From an uncultured Blautia sp. (GTDB taxonomy: Bacteria > Bacillota > Clostridia > Lachnospirales > Lachnospiraceae): 64,000 bases of DNA. The notes beneath the pieces were generated by a model. The model saw nothing but the letters and a program-made list of their open reading frames with translations. It did not search any database and had not been told where the DNA came from. Positions within the stretch are counted from its first letter, which is position 1. Each line of letters starts with the position of its first letter. The DNA lies in NCBI GenBank assembly GCA_937893675.1, contig CALBGI010000041.1, forward strand, positions 1 to 64,000, read 5' to 3'. Shown in pieces: positions 23,737 to 32,102 of the stretch. A program made the position numbers and the translations under genes.

Positions 23737-24300
23737 TCACGATTCTGCCGAGATTCCTTTTTGCGCACGTATAGCTTCATGATATTCCTCTTTGCTGCAG
23801 GTGCCCAGGTAATTTCCATCCGTATCTATTTTAAAGAAGTCTTCGGTCCATCCATCGGTGCAGTAAATGATATCACCACAAATTTTATATCCGCTTATTT
23901 CTATTTCTTCTGAATCATTGAGATACATCTCCTCTGAAGCAACTGCTGTGCCCGCCGGAAATTTATAAAGTTTTCTGTCAAAACTGTATCCCATATACAA
24001 GTCCCCATCTACAACCGTCGTCTGCGTCGCGTGAAAATTATATCCAAAATTATCCGGAAGAATCATTAAGGGCGTATTATCACTTCCATCCAGATTACAG
24101 CTATACACAACATCTTCCAGACCATTCCCTCCGACGCCATAATAATAAACCTTATCATCTGCAATCAGCAGAATTTCTGCATTCGGCAGAAAATCCGCTA
24201 TTTCTGCCTTTTCCAACGTATCCCTGCTGTACCAGGCTACGTCTTCTCCATATGGATCATAGCCTCTGATATATGCTTCCAGTATACTGCGCTGATTCTT
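23737..24300 (-). pseudogene. Truncated DUF5050-like repeat protein
   Basis: The frame is open from about 24300 to a stop at 23737, with no start codon preceded by a ribosome site; upstream in frame is a stop codon at the junction. The visible 160-190 residues look like the C-terminal part of a cell-surface beta-propeller-like protein of the DUF5050 kind (repeats such as IADDKVYYYGVGGN, CNLDGSDNTPL, VVDGDLYMGYSFDRKLYKF). The N-terminus and signal peptide are missing. It abuts a histidine-kinase gene that is also truncated at the same point, which marks a deletion. Confidence 0.65.
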
Positions 24301-24746
24301 TTATAAACGCCATCCTTCAGACAAAAAAGGCAGAAGCAGATCACTATAATATCCATACAAATTTCCACATCCAGCTTTCTGCCGCCGCCAAGGAGCTGGA
24401 AGGATTAAACGAAACGGATCTTTGTTCCCTGCTCTTTAATCTTCTTGACAACGCAGTGGAAGCATGCCGTATCGCAGATACACCTGCTCCTTTTTTTGAG
24501 CTAAGCATCTATCGTAAAGGAGATATCCTGCATTTTCATATGATCAATTCAAAAAACAAATCTGTTATTTTTAACCGCAAAACAACAAAAAAGGATTCAC
24601 AGATACATGGCTTCGGCATTATGATCATTGAGGAGATTGCAAAAAAATATAATGGCTACTGTTTATGGGAAGATAAAAAAGACACTTTTGCTTCCAGTAT
24701 TATGCTGACTCTGGCCAGAAAACACAAGGAGGAGAAAAATTCATGA
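24286..24746 (+). pseudogene. Truncated GHKL sensor histidine kinase
   Basis: Only the last 150 residues remain: the segment after the phospho-acceptor histidine (ADSFINAILQTKKAEADHYNIH) and the GHKL ATPase domain with N box LLFNLLDNAVEAC and G box HGFGIMIIEEIAKKYNG. The membrane sensor and histidine are absent; an in-frame stop lies at 24267. The 3' end overlaps the response regulator by ATGA, as in intact AgrC/ComD-like pairs. It could not act as a sensor. Confidence 0.75.
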
Positions 24747-25444
24747 GTGTACAGCAGCTTTCAGCCGCCATCTGCGAAGACGATCCCGTATATCTTGAAC
24801 TTCTGCAGAAAGAAATCCTTCAAATCATTCCTGTTTCCATACAGAAATTCTCTTCTTATCAGGACCTTTGGGATATTTTAAAAAACGGAAGCTGTCCATT
24901 CGATATCATATTTATGGATATTGAGCTGGGAGAATTTTCAGGCATAGATCTTGCAGAAAAAATATCAACGCTCAATCCCTGCACACAAATCATCTTTATC
25001 AGCCAATATCTGAAATATGTCAGTCCGGTTTACCATGTGGCACATACCTTTTTTATTTATAAACCGGAATTAAAATCCTGGCTGAAGCCAGCTGTCACAC
25101 AGGCGCTGGAAAATATCCGTCAGCTTTCACAGCAGTTTCTCCAGACATCGTGGAATAAAGAAGTTTATACCCTGCTTCAACAGAAAATTCTTTATATGGA
25201 ACGAACGTTAAGAGTCACAAATATTCATATGGCAGACCGCAAAACATACTTCACCTCAGAAAAGTTTTCGGTACTTCTGAAAAAGCTGGAGCCTGCCTTT
25301 GTTCAGTGTCATCGAAGTTATATCGTCAATCTGAATTATGTTTCCGAATTCAATAAGTTTACTCTGTATCTTTCAAATGATAAAGAAATACCTGTAAGCA
25401 GAAGACAGGCTGAACATGTAAAAAAAATGCTTGCCTGTCTTTGA
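24743..25444 (+). CDS. LytTR-type response regulator, orphaned
   Basis: 233 aa. The receiver domain (about 8-120) has CEDD near residue 12, the phospho-acceptor Asp in IIFMDIELGEFSGIDLA, and a conserved Lys in the FFIYKPE region. The C-terminal LytTR DNA-binding domain reads FVQCHRSYIVNLNYVSEF and KEIPVSRRQAEHVKK. These regulators usually control peptide-signal or bacteriocin genes with a GHKL kinase. Here the kinase has lost its sensor, so the regulator is probably inactive or cross-talks; there is no obvious promoter near it. Confidence 0.9.
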   Translation: MSVQQLSAAICEDDPVYLELLQKEILQIIPVSIQKFSSYQDLWDILKNGSCPFDIIFMDIELGEFSGIDLAEKISTLNPCTQIIFISQYLKYVSPVYHVAHTFFIYKPELKSWLKPAVTQALENIRQLSQQFLQTSWNKEVYTLLQQKILYMERTLRVTNIHMADRKTYFTSEKFSVLLKKLEPAFVQCHRSYIVNLNYVSEFNKFTLYLSNDKEIPVSRRQAEHVKKMLACL

Positions 25445-25459
25445 TCTATATCCTCTATT

Positions 25460-26332
25460 TTATTGCTGCTTCGCCATTTTCATATTATAAAGAAACATTC
25501 CCAGCGATGCCAAAATAATAAACCCATATCCAATAAAGCTGTACTGATCCGGAATTTCCCCAAACAGGAGAAATCCCAGCAGCGTTGCAAAAATAATCTG
25601 CGAATAATCGAAGATGGAGATCTTCCCTGCCGGTGCATAAGTATAAGCCGCCGTGATCGTAAACTGCCCGCCTGCTGCAAATAATCCTGCCATCAGAAGC
25701 GTCACAAGCTGTTTCATTGTCATCGGGGTAAAGTGAAATACCAGCCAAGGCACAACCGCCAGACAGGAGAATAAGGAGAAATAGAACACAATGACCGGCC
25801 CTTTCACCCCATGCGTTCCGAGCACACGCACCATAGTATATGCAATGCCTGCTCCCAGTCCGCCGCAGACTCCGATCAGCGCCGGAACCAATGCCGCATT
25901 GTGAAATCCCGGCTTCACTACGAACAGACATCCGATAAACGCTAACGCCACACACGCCGCCTGCGCCGGTTTTATCTTCTCTTTCAGCAGCAGAAAAGAA
26001 AACACAATCGCGAAAAACGGCGACAGCTTGTTCAGGATCGAGGCATCTGCTACCAGCAAATGATCGATGGCATAGAAGTTGCACAAAATCCCCAGCGTGC
26101 CGCACACGCATCGTAGGATCAGCGGCTCCCAGTATTTCTTATCCACTTTCGGCGCCGTATGATTCCTGCAAAGAATAATCGCCGCAAACACGGCCGCCAC
26201 CAGATTTCGGAAGAAGCTCTTCTCCACAGACGGCAAATCGCCTGCCAGACGCACACTCACATTCATGCAGGCAAAGAAAAACGCCGACAGGATGATCATG
26301 ATCATACCTTTTATATAATTTTCCTGTTTCAT
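25460..26332 (-). CDS. EamA/DMT family transporter
   Basis: 290 aa with ten hydrophobic segments in two EamA repeats (IILSAFFFACMNVSVRLAGDLPSVEKSFFRNLVAA at the start and IVFSFLLLKEKIKPAQAACVALAFIGCLFVVKPG ending repeat one). DMT exporters carry amino acids, metabolites or drugs; the substrate is unknown. A WYL regulator gene lies 18 nt upstream on the same strand and probably controls it. Confidence 0.93.
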   Translation of the reverse strand: MKQENYIKGMIMIILSAFFFACMNVSVRLAGDLPSVEKSFFRNLVAAVFAAIILCRNHTAPKVDKKYWEPLILRCVCGTLGILCNFYAIDHLLVADASILNKLSPFFAIVFSFLLLKEKIKPAQAACVALAFIGCLFVVKPGFHNAALVPALIGVCGGLGAGIAYTMVRVLGTHGVKGPVIVFYFSLFSCLAVVPWLVFHFTPMTMKQLVTLLMAGLFAAGGQFTITAAYTYAPAGKISIFDYSQIIFATLLGFLLFGEIPDQYSFIGYGFIILASLGMFLYNMKMAKQQ

Positions 26333-26350
26333 CCGATGTAACCCGCCTTC

Positions 26351-27334
26351 CTAATAATTTTGAAGCACGCTGAGCATATACTCTTTATACTGCTGCTTCA
26401 CACTTTCCGGTCCGGCAATCCTCATTCCGGGCCCAATACCTGTGATCCAGCCAAAGAACTGTGGACTCACCGATACCGGCACTCTGACTTTGAAATGCCC
26501 TTCCCCCTGGGGAATCAGCCATACATCATGACCAAAGCGGTCAATCACTACACCGGCCAGTTCATTCCTGCATTCCAGCGTAACCTCTGCATCTGCACCG
26601 CCATACATGCCAAAGGTTTTCTTGGCAAAGGAAGCCAGGTCAAAATTCTGAAAGGGCGTCTCCCCTTTACGCTCTGTTTCCAGGATTTCTGTATGCTGCA
26701 TCTTATCCACACGATAATGTTTGATCATCCCCACCGCAGCATCATAAGCCACAAGATAATAATTTTGATCATCCCAGGTCAGCGCCCATGGACTGACAAC
26801 ATAAAAAGCGCCGTTTCTTTTTAACCGGAACTCCTTCTTGACCGTCCACTCCGCGTACTGGAACATGATCTCTTTATTCTCATAGATAGCATTCTGTATG
26901 TAATCCACGTTGTAATAAACCGTCTCATTTTCCGTCTTCGGGCGGTTCACAATAAAAACGTATTTGGAAAGCATTTCCGCATCCGCTTTGCAGCAAAGCT
27001 TTTCCAATTTCTGTATCAGTTCTTTGGATTTCTTCTCTGTAATAAATCTGGAAGACTGCACCGCATCCACCAGAAGCTTTAACTCCGGAAGTTCAAAATC
27101 TCTGGCTCCAATATAGTATCCGGGACGCTTTCCCTTCTTCTGCTGGATATCCAGCCCGAATTTGGCAAGGATCTCCATCTCGGAATAGATTGTTCTTCGA
27201 TCTGTACAGATCCCGTATTCATTTTCCAGTATCCTGCACAGCTGGGATGCGTTCAGCAGATGCTCATCATCTGTGCGCTCCAGCATGATGTTCATAAGAT
27301 ATAGGGTGCGGAGCTTTTGATCCATAACTGCCAC
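26351..27334 (-). CDS. WYL domain transcriptional regulator (YafY-like)
   Basis: 327 aa from a GTG at 27334, 7 nt after GGAGGTG. An N-terminal winged HTH (LLNASQLCRILENEYGICTDRRTIYSEMEIL, about 25-60) is followed by a WYL domain (YNVDYIQNAIYENKEIMFQYAEW then FYVVSPWALTWDDQNYYLVAYD) and a WCX extension. WYL domains bind small ligands or nucleic acid. It likely regulates the EamA exporter encoded downstream in the same operon. Confidence 0.92.
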   Translation of the reverse strand: MAVMDQKLRTLYLMNIMLERTDDEHLLNASQLCRILENEYGICTDRRTIYSEMEILAKFGLDIQQKKGKRPGYYIGARDFELPELKLLVDAVQSSRFITEKKSKELIQKLEKLCCKADAEMLSKYVFIVNRPKTENETVYYNVDYIQNAIYENKEIMFQYAEWTVKKEFRLKRNGAFYVVSPWALTWDDQNYYLVAYDAAVGMIKHYRVDKMQHTEILETERKGETPFQNFDLASFAKKTFGMYGGADAEVTLECRNELAGVVIDRFGHDVWLIPQGEGHFKVRVPVSVSPQFFGWITGIGPGMRIAGPESVKQQYKEYMLSVLQNY

Positions 27335-27480
27335 GGTTGCTCACCTCCATCTCGTATCCTGGTCAGAACTCTTCCGGTGCTGCTTCAAACCTGTATTTCT
27401 GCTTTGCATGCGGATATTTCTCATCCTATCGGCCTTTTTACCAATTTAAGCGTTGAATACCCTCCGTCGTGATAAAAAAA

Positions 27481-27533
27481 CAGTTTAAAAGCATCCTGTT
27501 TATTATTATACCTCACACATCAGACTTTGTCAT
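27481..27533 (-). promoter_or_regulatory. Promoter and adjacent hairpin upstream of the WYL gene
   Basis: On the minus strand ATGACA, 17-bp spacer, TATAAT (plus 27505-27533) form a promoter. Immediately downstream AAACAG-N12-CTGTTTTTTT makes a terminator-like hairpin (27475-27501). It either ends the 33-aa gene transcript or attenuates the WYL operon. The rest of 27335-27583 shows no gene. Confidence 0.5.
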
Positions 27534-27583
27534 AAACAACTTTCGCATTCTCGTAACCAGTCTCAGAGATCCCATCCGCCCTC

Positions 27584-27685
27584 TTACTCTTCCATAAACT
27601 CGAAATATTCTTTGTCACTGGCAAATAAAATGTATTTGCCGTCTACGTATCCCATATATCCATTGCTTGTGTTATAACCTTTCAT
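27584..27685 (-). CDS. 33-residue small protein
   Basis: A complete ATG-to-TAA frame with a ribosome site (AAGGAGAGCTGGCAG before ATG). The peptide is rich in Tyr and Gly at the start (MKGYNTSNGYMGYVDGKY) and ends acidic (EYFEFMEE). It is hydrophilic with no membrane segment. Similar GYMGYVDGKYILFAS-type mini-proteins seem familiar from Lachnospiraceae, but I cannot verify this. It stands alone between recD2 and the WYL gene, with a hairpin terminator after it. Confidence 0.65.
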   Translation of the reverse strand: MKGYNTSNGYMGYVDGKYILFASDKEYFEFMEE

Positions 27686-27778
27686 CTGCCAGCTCTCCTT
27701 AAATTTTTTTCTTTTTTGATGTTATCATTTTACGACAAATGACTGTGCAAAAATCCCGACAACCAGATTTTATTGCAC

Positions 27779-27815
27779 AAAAAAAAGACCGCCTACCTTT
27801 ATCAGATAAGCGATC
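27779..27815 (-). terminator. Terminator of recD2
   Basis: GATCGCTTATC and GGTAGGCGGTC pair over 11 positions with three wobbles, then TTTTTTT; it begins 2 nt after the recD2 stop. Confidence 0.9.
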
Positions 27816-27816
27816 C

Positions 27817-29979
27817 TTAAAATTTTTCACAAATTCCCGCGCTCAACCGTTGTTTCAATCCGGTATTCCGCCCTGTCGTTGTCTCATTTTTAATGGCATA
27901 GAAAACTGCCTTTTTCTCTCCTACCAAGACCAGAATCTTCTTTGCTCTTGTTACGCCTGTATATAGAAGGTTTCTCTGAAGCATGACAAAATGGCTCATG
28001 GTAAATGGCATTACAACGATGGGATATTCAGACCCCTGAGATTTATGTATGGTGACAGCATACGCCAATGACAATTCATCCAGCTCTGTCACATCATAGA
28101 GAACTTCCCGATCATCAAAATTAACCGTCAGCTCCCGGTCTTCCTTATTCACCTTGACAATGGTTCCGATATCTCCGTTAAAGACTTCCTTATCATAATC
28201 ATTACGGATCTGCATGACTTTATCATGCAATCGATATTGCGTCCCGCCTCTCCGTAAAAAGAGCGCAGATGGATTCATGGCTTCCTGCAGAACCTGATTC
28301 AGATTTACAGCTCCACATTCACCCCGCTGCATCGGCGTCAACACCTGAATATCTTCCAGAGGATCCACATGGTAATACCGCGGCAAATTTGTTTTGCAGT
28401 ATTGGACAATGGTTTCTACTACTTCCTGATTTGTTTCTTTTGCCGCAAAGAAAAAATCCGCATCTTTTCCGCCGCGCATATCAATGGCCTCTCCCCGATT
28501 GATCCGATGGGCATTCATAATGATTCTGCTGCCCTGCGCCTGGCGGAAAATCCTTGTAAGGCGGACAACCGGTATACTACCGGAATCAATGATATCTCTC
28601 AACACATTTCCAGCTCCAACGCTGGGCAGCTGATCAATATCTCCTACTAAAATCAATGACATATGCTCCGGAATTGCTTTTAAAAGATTGTACATGAGCA
28701 TGATATCTACCATAGAACACTCATCCAGGATCAGCACGTCCCCTTCCAATGGCTTTTTTTCATTCTTCTGATAGCCTTCCGGCGGTTTATATTCCAACAA
28801 TCTGTGAATGGTTTTTGCTTCCATCCCTGTCGCTTCTGACATACGTTTTGCCGCTCTTCCTGTTGGTGCTGCCAAAAGAATCTGCGCGCCGGCCTTTTGA
28901 TAAGCTGAAATAATCCCCAAGGTCGTGGTTGTTTTTCCCGTGCCCGGGCCACCTGTCAACACCATCACTTTCGAAGAAAGCGCTCTTCTGACTGCCTCTA
29001 ATTGAATTTCGTCGTAAGTGATCTCCGATTCTGACACAATCTGTTCCATGATTTCATCTGCACTCACTCGGATTCTCCGCTTCACGGCCATTAAGCGTAT
29101 CAGACGCTTTGCACACCCTGTCTCCGAAAAGAAATAAGGAGGAAGGTAAATTGCCTCTGCCTCCTGCTCCAGATCCACATCTCTGATTACTTCATTGGTA
29201 CGGAGCATCTCATCTAAGGTAATCTGTATTTCCGGCTCCTCCACCTCCAGCAGCTCCTTTGCTTTTTCAATCAACTGCCGCCGGTTTGCATAACAGTGAC
29301 CACTTTCCGCCAGCTTATTCAACGTATAGAAAATACCACTTCTTAAGCGGACAAATTTTTCCTTCTCTATCCCCATCTTCTGTGCAATGGAATCTGCTGT
29401 CTTAAAACCGATCCCCCAGATATCATCAGCCAGGCGGTAGGGATTTTCCTTTACAATTTCAATGCTTTCACTGCCATACGTTTTAAATATTTTTGTTGCG
29501 TGAGAAGTACTCACCTCATGACTCTGCAAAAAAAGCATGATATTCTTAATTTCTTTCTGTTCCTGCCAGCTTGTTTTAATCCGATCCACACGAACTTTTC
29601 CGATTCCCGGAACTTTCAGAAGTTCATCCGGAGATTCTTCAATCACATCCAGCGTATCTTTTCCGAATTTTTCTACAATACGTTTGGCGAACTTTGGTCC
29701 AACTCCCTTTACCAGTCCGGAGCCAAGATATTTTTCAATCCCATACACGGTAGCCGGTAATGTCTCTTCAAAATGCTCCACCGAAAACTGACGGCCGTAT
29801 TTCGCATCCATTTTCCAGAAGCCCTCCAGAGAAAGTACAGACCCGACATGGGTATCCGGCATTGTTCCAACAACAGTGACCAGATCGTTGTAATTCTTCA
29901 CTGCACATTTCAGCACTGTATAACCATTATCTGCATTTTGGTATGTAATTCGCTCCACTACACAACGCAAGTGCTCCAT
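27817..29979 (-). CDS. recD2: RecD2 ATP-dependent 5'-3' DNA helicase
   Basis: 720 aa. The N-terminal extension with helix-hairpin-helix motifs (VKGVGPKFAKRIVEKFG, LLKVPGIGKVRVDRI, DDIWGIGFKTADSIAQKMG) is diagnostic of RecD2 as opposed to RecBCD RecD. The SF1B motor has Walker A TGGPGTGKTTTTLGI, motif II ILDECSMVD, QLPSVGAGNVL (motif III) and the C-terminal TIHKSQGSEYPIV. RecD2 acts in mismatch repair and replication-fork maintenance. The ribosome site is AGGAGGAACTGTGC. Confidence 0.97.
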   Translation of the reverse strand: MEHLRCVVERITYQNADNGYTVLKCAVKNYNDLVTVVGTMPDTHVGSVLSLEGFWKMDAKYGRQFSVEHFEETLPATVYGIEKYLGSGLVKGVGPKFAKRIVEKFGKDTLDVIEESPDELLKVPGIGKVRVDRIKTSWQEQKEIKNIMLFLQSHEVSTSHATKIFKTYGSESIEIVKENPYRLADDIWGIGFKTADSIAQKMGIEKEKFVRLRSGIFYTLNKLAESGHCYANRRQLIEKAKELLEVEEPEIQITLDEMLRTNEVIRDVDLEQEAEAIYLPPYFFSETGCAKRLIRLMAVKRRIRVSADEIMEQIVSESEITYDEIQLEAVRRALSSKVMVLTGGPGTGKTTTTLGIISAYQKAGAQILLAAPTGRAAKRMSEATGMEAKTIHRLLEYKPPEGYQKNEKKPLEGDVLILDECSMVDIMLMYNLLKAIPEHMSLILVGDIDQLPSVGAGNVLRDIIDSGSIPVVRLTRIFRQAQGSRIIMNAHRINRGEAIDMRGGKDADFFFAAKETNQEVVETIVQYCKTNLPRYYHVDPLEDIQVLTPMQRGECGAVNLNQVLQEAMNPSALFLRRGGTQYRLHDKVMQIRNDYDKEVFNGDIGTIVKVNKEDRELTVNFDDREVLYDVTELDELSLAYAVTIHKSQGSEYPIVVMPFTMSHFVMLQRNLLYTGVTRAKKILVLVGEKKAVFYAIKNETTTGRNTGLKQRLSAGICEKF

Positions 29980-30029
29980 GCACAGTTCCTCCTGAATTTT
30001 TAGTATATCCTTCTTCTGTTGGAAAAAGA

Positions 30030-30503
30030 TTATATTGAGACGTTTCCGCTGGATTTTGAAGAATTCCTTTGAGCTATGAGGGTCGAAACTCTCGATGTTC
30101 CATACTTTCCCGATGTCCGGATTCCGTAAATTTCTTCCACACTGTATGGCAAAGTTGGCAGGGACTCTCTCGTTACAATCACATAATAATTATCTGTTTT
30201 CTGAATTTTTCCGGCAAACTCCTCTGTCTTAATAAAAGCATTTCCCTCATCAATAAATACGATACTGTCCGTAATCTCCGCTAATTGTCCTTTCCACAGA
30301 GCACCTTCCAGTACATAACATTTCTTATCACATACCATTTCCACCGGACTTCCGGTTGGATTGTTCACATATTCCTGAATCATATCCACAAGAGTAGTTT
30401 TCCCTGTAGCGCTGTCCCCGCGAATGATCGTCAGATTTCTCCGAAGTTCAAAATCATATTTTAAACGTTTTGTTGATACAATAACTCTATGTTTCCCTTT
30501 CAT
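30030..30503 (-). CDS. Small P-loop protein paired with DUF4869 protein
   Basis: 157 aa. Walker A is IIRGDSATGKTTLVDMI near residue 30, and SIVFIDEGNAF (about 85-95) is a plausible Walker B. The C-terminal part (YYVIVTRESLPTLPYSVEEIYGI) reads like a resolved ATPase fold, but the protein stops soon after and may be shortened. I do not recognise a named family. It lies 15 nt after the DUF4869 gene, so the two form an operon beside tRNA-Arg; a defence, toxin-antitoxin or regulatory pair is possible but unproven. Confidence 0.75.
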   Translation of the reverse strand: MKGKHRVIVSTKRLKYDFELRRNLTIIRGDSATGKTTLVDMIQEYVNNPTGSPVEMVCDKKCYVLEGALWKGQLAEITDSIVFIDEGNAFIKTEEFAGKIQKTDNYYVIVTRESLPTLPYSVEEIYGIRTSGKYGTSRVSTLIAQRNSSKSSGNVSI

Positions 30504-30518
30504 CGTACCACTCCTCCA

Positions 30519-30956
30519 TCAGACAAATTCTCCGGCAATCGGCACCAGTTCTTTCATAGAGTGAACAATCTCGTTTGTATTCAAAATACGAATCGTAAAA
30601 GGTTCCTTACCAAAATCCATCAAATGCCGCAGATTCACTGTCCTGTCTTCCGATTCCGCAATTTTAAGGAGCCATTTCGCACAGTTATCGCCACAGGTTG
30701 ACGCATTGAAAATTTTCTCTTTATGAAACTTAAAAAGGATTAACGTTTTCACACCGCCTGATAATCCGGTTGGAGGAATTTTCCCTAACACCGGACTGTC
30801 TATCACTCCACTGTCCAAAACCGTTGATTTATCTACATCCTGAATCATTTCTTTCACAAAAGGATCTACAATCCAACTGTCTTCATAATCATATTTAAAA
30901 TAGGCCGATGTATTATATACTGCTTCTTTCATATCACCATAATAGATATTCAGCAT
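30519..30956 (-). CDS. DUF4869 domain protein
   Basis: 145 aa from the ATG at 30956 after GGAAGGG; the longer frame runs into the tRNA terminator. Recognisable elements are MLNIYYGDMKEAVYNTSAYFKY at the start and SPVLGKIPPTGLSGGVKTLILF in the middle, consistent with DUF4869, a family of unknown function. A single cysteine pair occurs in ASTCGDNCAKWLL. It is followed by a P-loop gene in the same operon. Confidence 0.75.
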   Translation of the reverse strand: MLNIYYGDMKEAVYNTSAYFKYDYEDSWIVDPFVKEMIQDVDKSTVLDSGVIDSPVLGKIPPTGLSGGVKTLILFKFHKEKIFNASTCGDNCAKWLLKIAESEDRTVNLRHLMDFGKEPFTIRILNTNEIVHSMKELVPIAGEFV

Positions 30957-30980
30957 AAGATTCCCTTCCTTATTAATATC

Positions 30981-31016
30981 AAAAAACGCGGAAGATTTCA
31001 TTAAAAATCTTCCGCG
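30981..31016 (-). terminator. Terminator of tRNA-Arg
   Basis: Perfect 11-bp stem CGCGGAAGATT with AATCTTCCGCG on the minus strand, followed by TTTTTT. Confidence 0.9.
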
Positions 31017-31025
31017 GTAGTGCGC

Positions 31026-31102
31026 TGGCGTCCCCGATGTGATTCGAACACACGGCCTTCCGCTTAGGAGGCGGACGCTCTATCCTGCTGAGCTACGGAG
31101 AC
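31026..31102 (-). tRNA. tRNA-Arg (CCT)
   Basis: 77 nt on the minus strand with CCA encoded. Acceptor stem GTCTCCG pairs with CGGGGAC, the anticodon arm is TCCGC-CTCCTAA-GCGGA giving anticodon CCT (reads AGG), and the T arm is GTGTG-TTCGAAT-CACAT. A perfect terminator follows. Confidence 0.97.
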
Positions 31103-31189
31103 AACTATACAAAATATTCCGCTGTTAATTTTACTATATCTCCCGAAAAAATACAAGACAAGAATTTTCCCGGAAGATATTTTATTTTC

Positions 31190-32065
31190 CTAAAAATGGA
31201 GCTGCCCCTGAAGCCACACCATTCCTTTAAACCGGCGTCCAACCTTTGGCTCGCCCAAAAGGTCTTTTTTATTAATGCACACATCAAACTGCATATCATT
31301 GCATTCCACAGTAAGCTGACAAATATCTTCCCCTGTAAGAATATTCTTAAAAACCATAAAATCAAGAATTTCTCCCAGAATGCTGTACTGGTCGCACTCA
31401 ATGCCATAAGGCATAAAATAGGAGTCCACAATCGTCAGAATATCGTCGGTCACAATCCTCTGGGAAATCATGGAATAGGTGTCCATATCCTCCATTGTCA
31501 GGCTTTCCATCGCATCCTCATCCCCGTTTCTGGCCGCGGCAATAAGATTGCTTCGATTCTTTGCCAGCTCGCGCTCCACCTTCACCGCTTCCTTATCCTT
31601 CTGCAAGGGAAAAAGGATCTTTCCCTCCGAAGCCAGACCGGAAAGGGTCAGTGGCTGCCCTTGTGGTAAAAAATTACCTTTTTGTTCTTCCAACATAAAT
31701 TCTGCTGCATTCTGAAGATAAAAAATCAATGTGACGCCGATGCGCAGATCATCACATGCGCCTGCAAAAGATTCCTTTTCTGCATGACGCTGTATAGAAA
31801 TATTTTCCTGCGTGGTAATCCCGGTCCCCCGGAAAAAGGGGAAATAATATTCTACATGAAATTGATTGTCCTCATCGTACTGTCCACACACGGTAATTCC
31901 ACAATCGCAGCCATAAAACTTTGAATATTCTGCAAATACACCGTCCTGATGATTTTCCACCACATTCTTTTCATCGTAAGACGTTATCACATCCTTAATG
32001 ATTTCCTTGATTTCACTGCGTTTTCTTACCTCGGAAAAACCTACTGCTTTCAAATAACTGTGCAC
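31190..32065 (-). CDS. DUF3881 family protein
   Basis: 291 aa from a GTG 7 nt after AGGAGG (a GTG six codons earlier precedes the ribosome site). It begins MHSYLKAVGFSEVRKRSEIKEI, the usual DUF3881 opening, and has no signal peptide or membrane segment. The family is largely confined to Lachnospiraceae and its function is unknown. It lies downstream of serS on the same strand (37 nt). Confidence 0.85.
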   Translation of the reverse strand: MHSYLKAVGFSEVRKRSEIKEIIKDVITSYDEKNVVENHQDGVFAEYSKFYGCDCGITVCGQYDEDNQFHVEYYFPFFRGTGITTQENISIQRHAEKESFAGACDDLRIGVTLIFYLQNAAEFMLEEQKGNFLPQGQPLTLSGLASEGKILFPLQKDKEAVKVERELAKNRSNLIAAARNGDEDAMESLTMEDMDTYSMISQRIVTDDILTIVDSYFMPYGIECDQYSILGEILDFMVFKNILTGEDICQLTVECNDMQFDVCINKKDLLGEPKVGRRFKGMVWLQGQLHF

Positions 32066-32102
32066 AGGAACACCTCCTTTCACAAAAAATCTCCTGCCTT
32101 AT

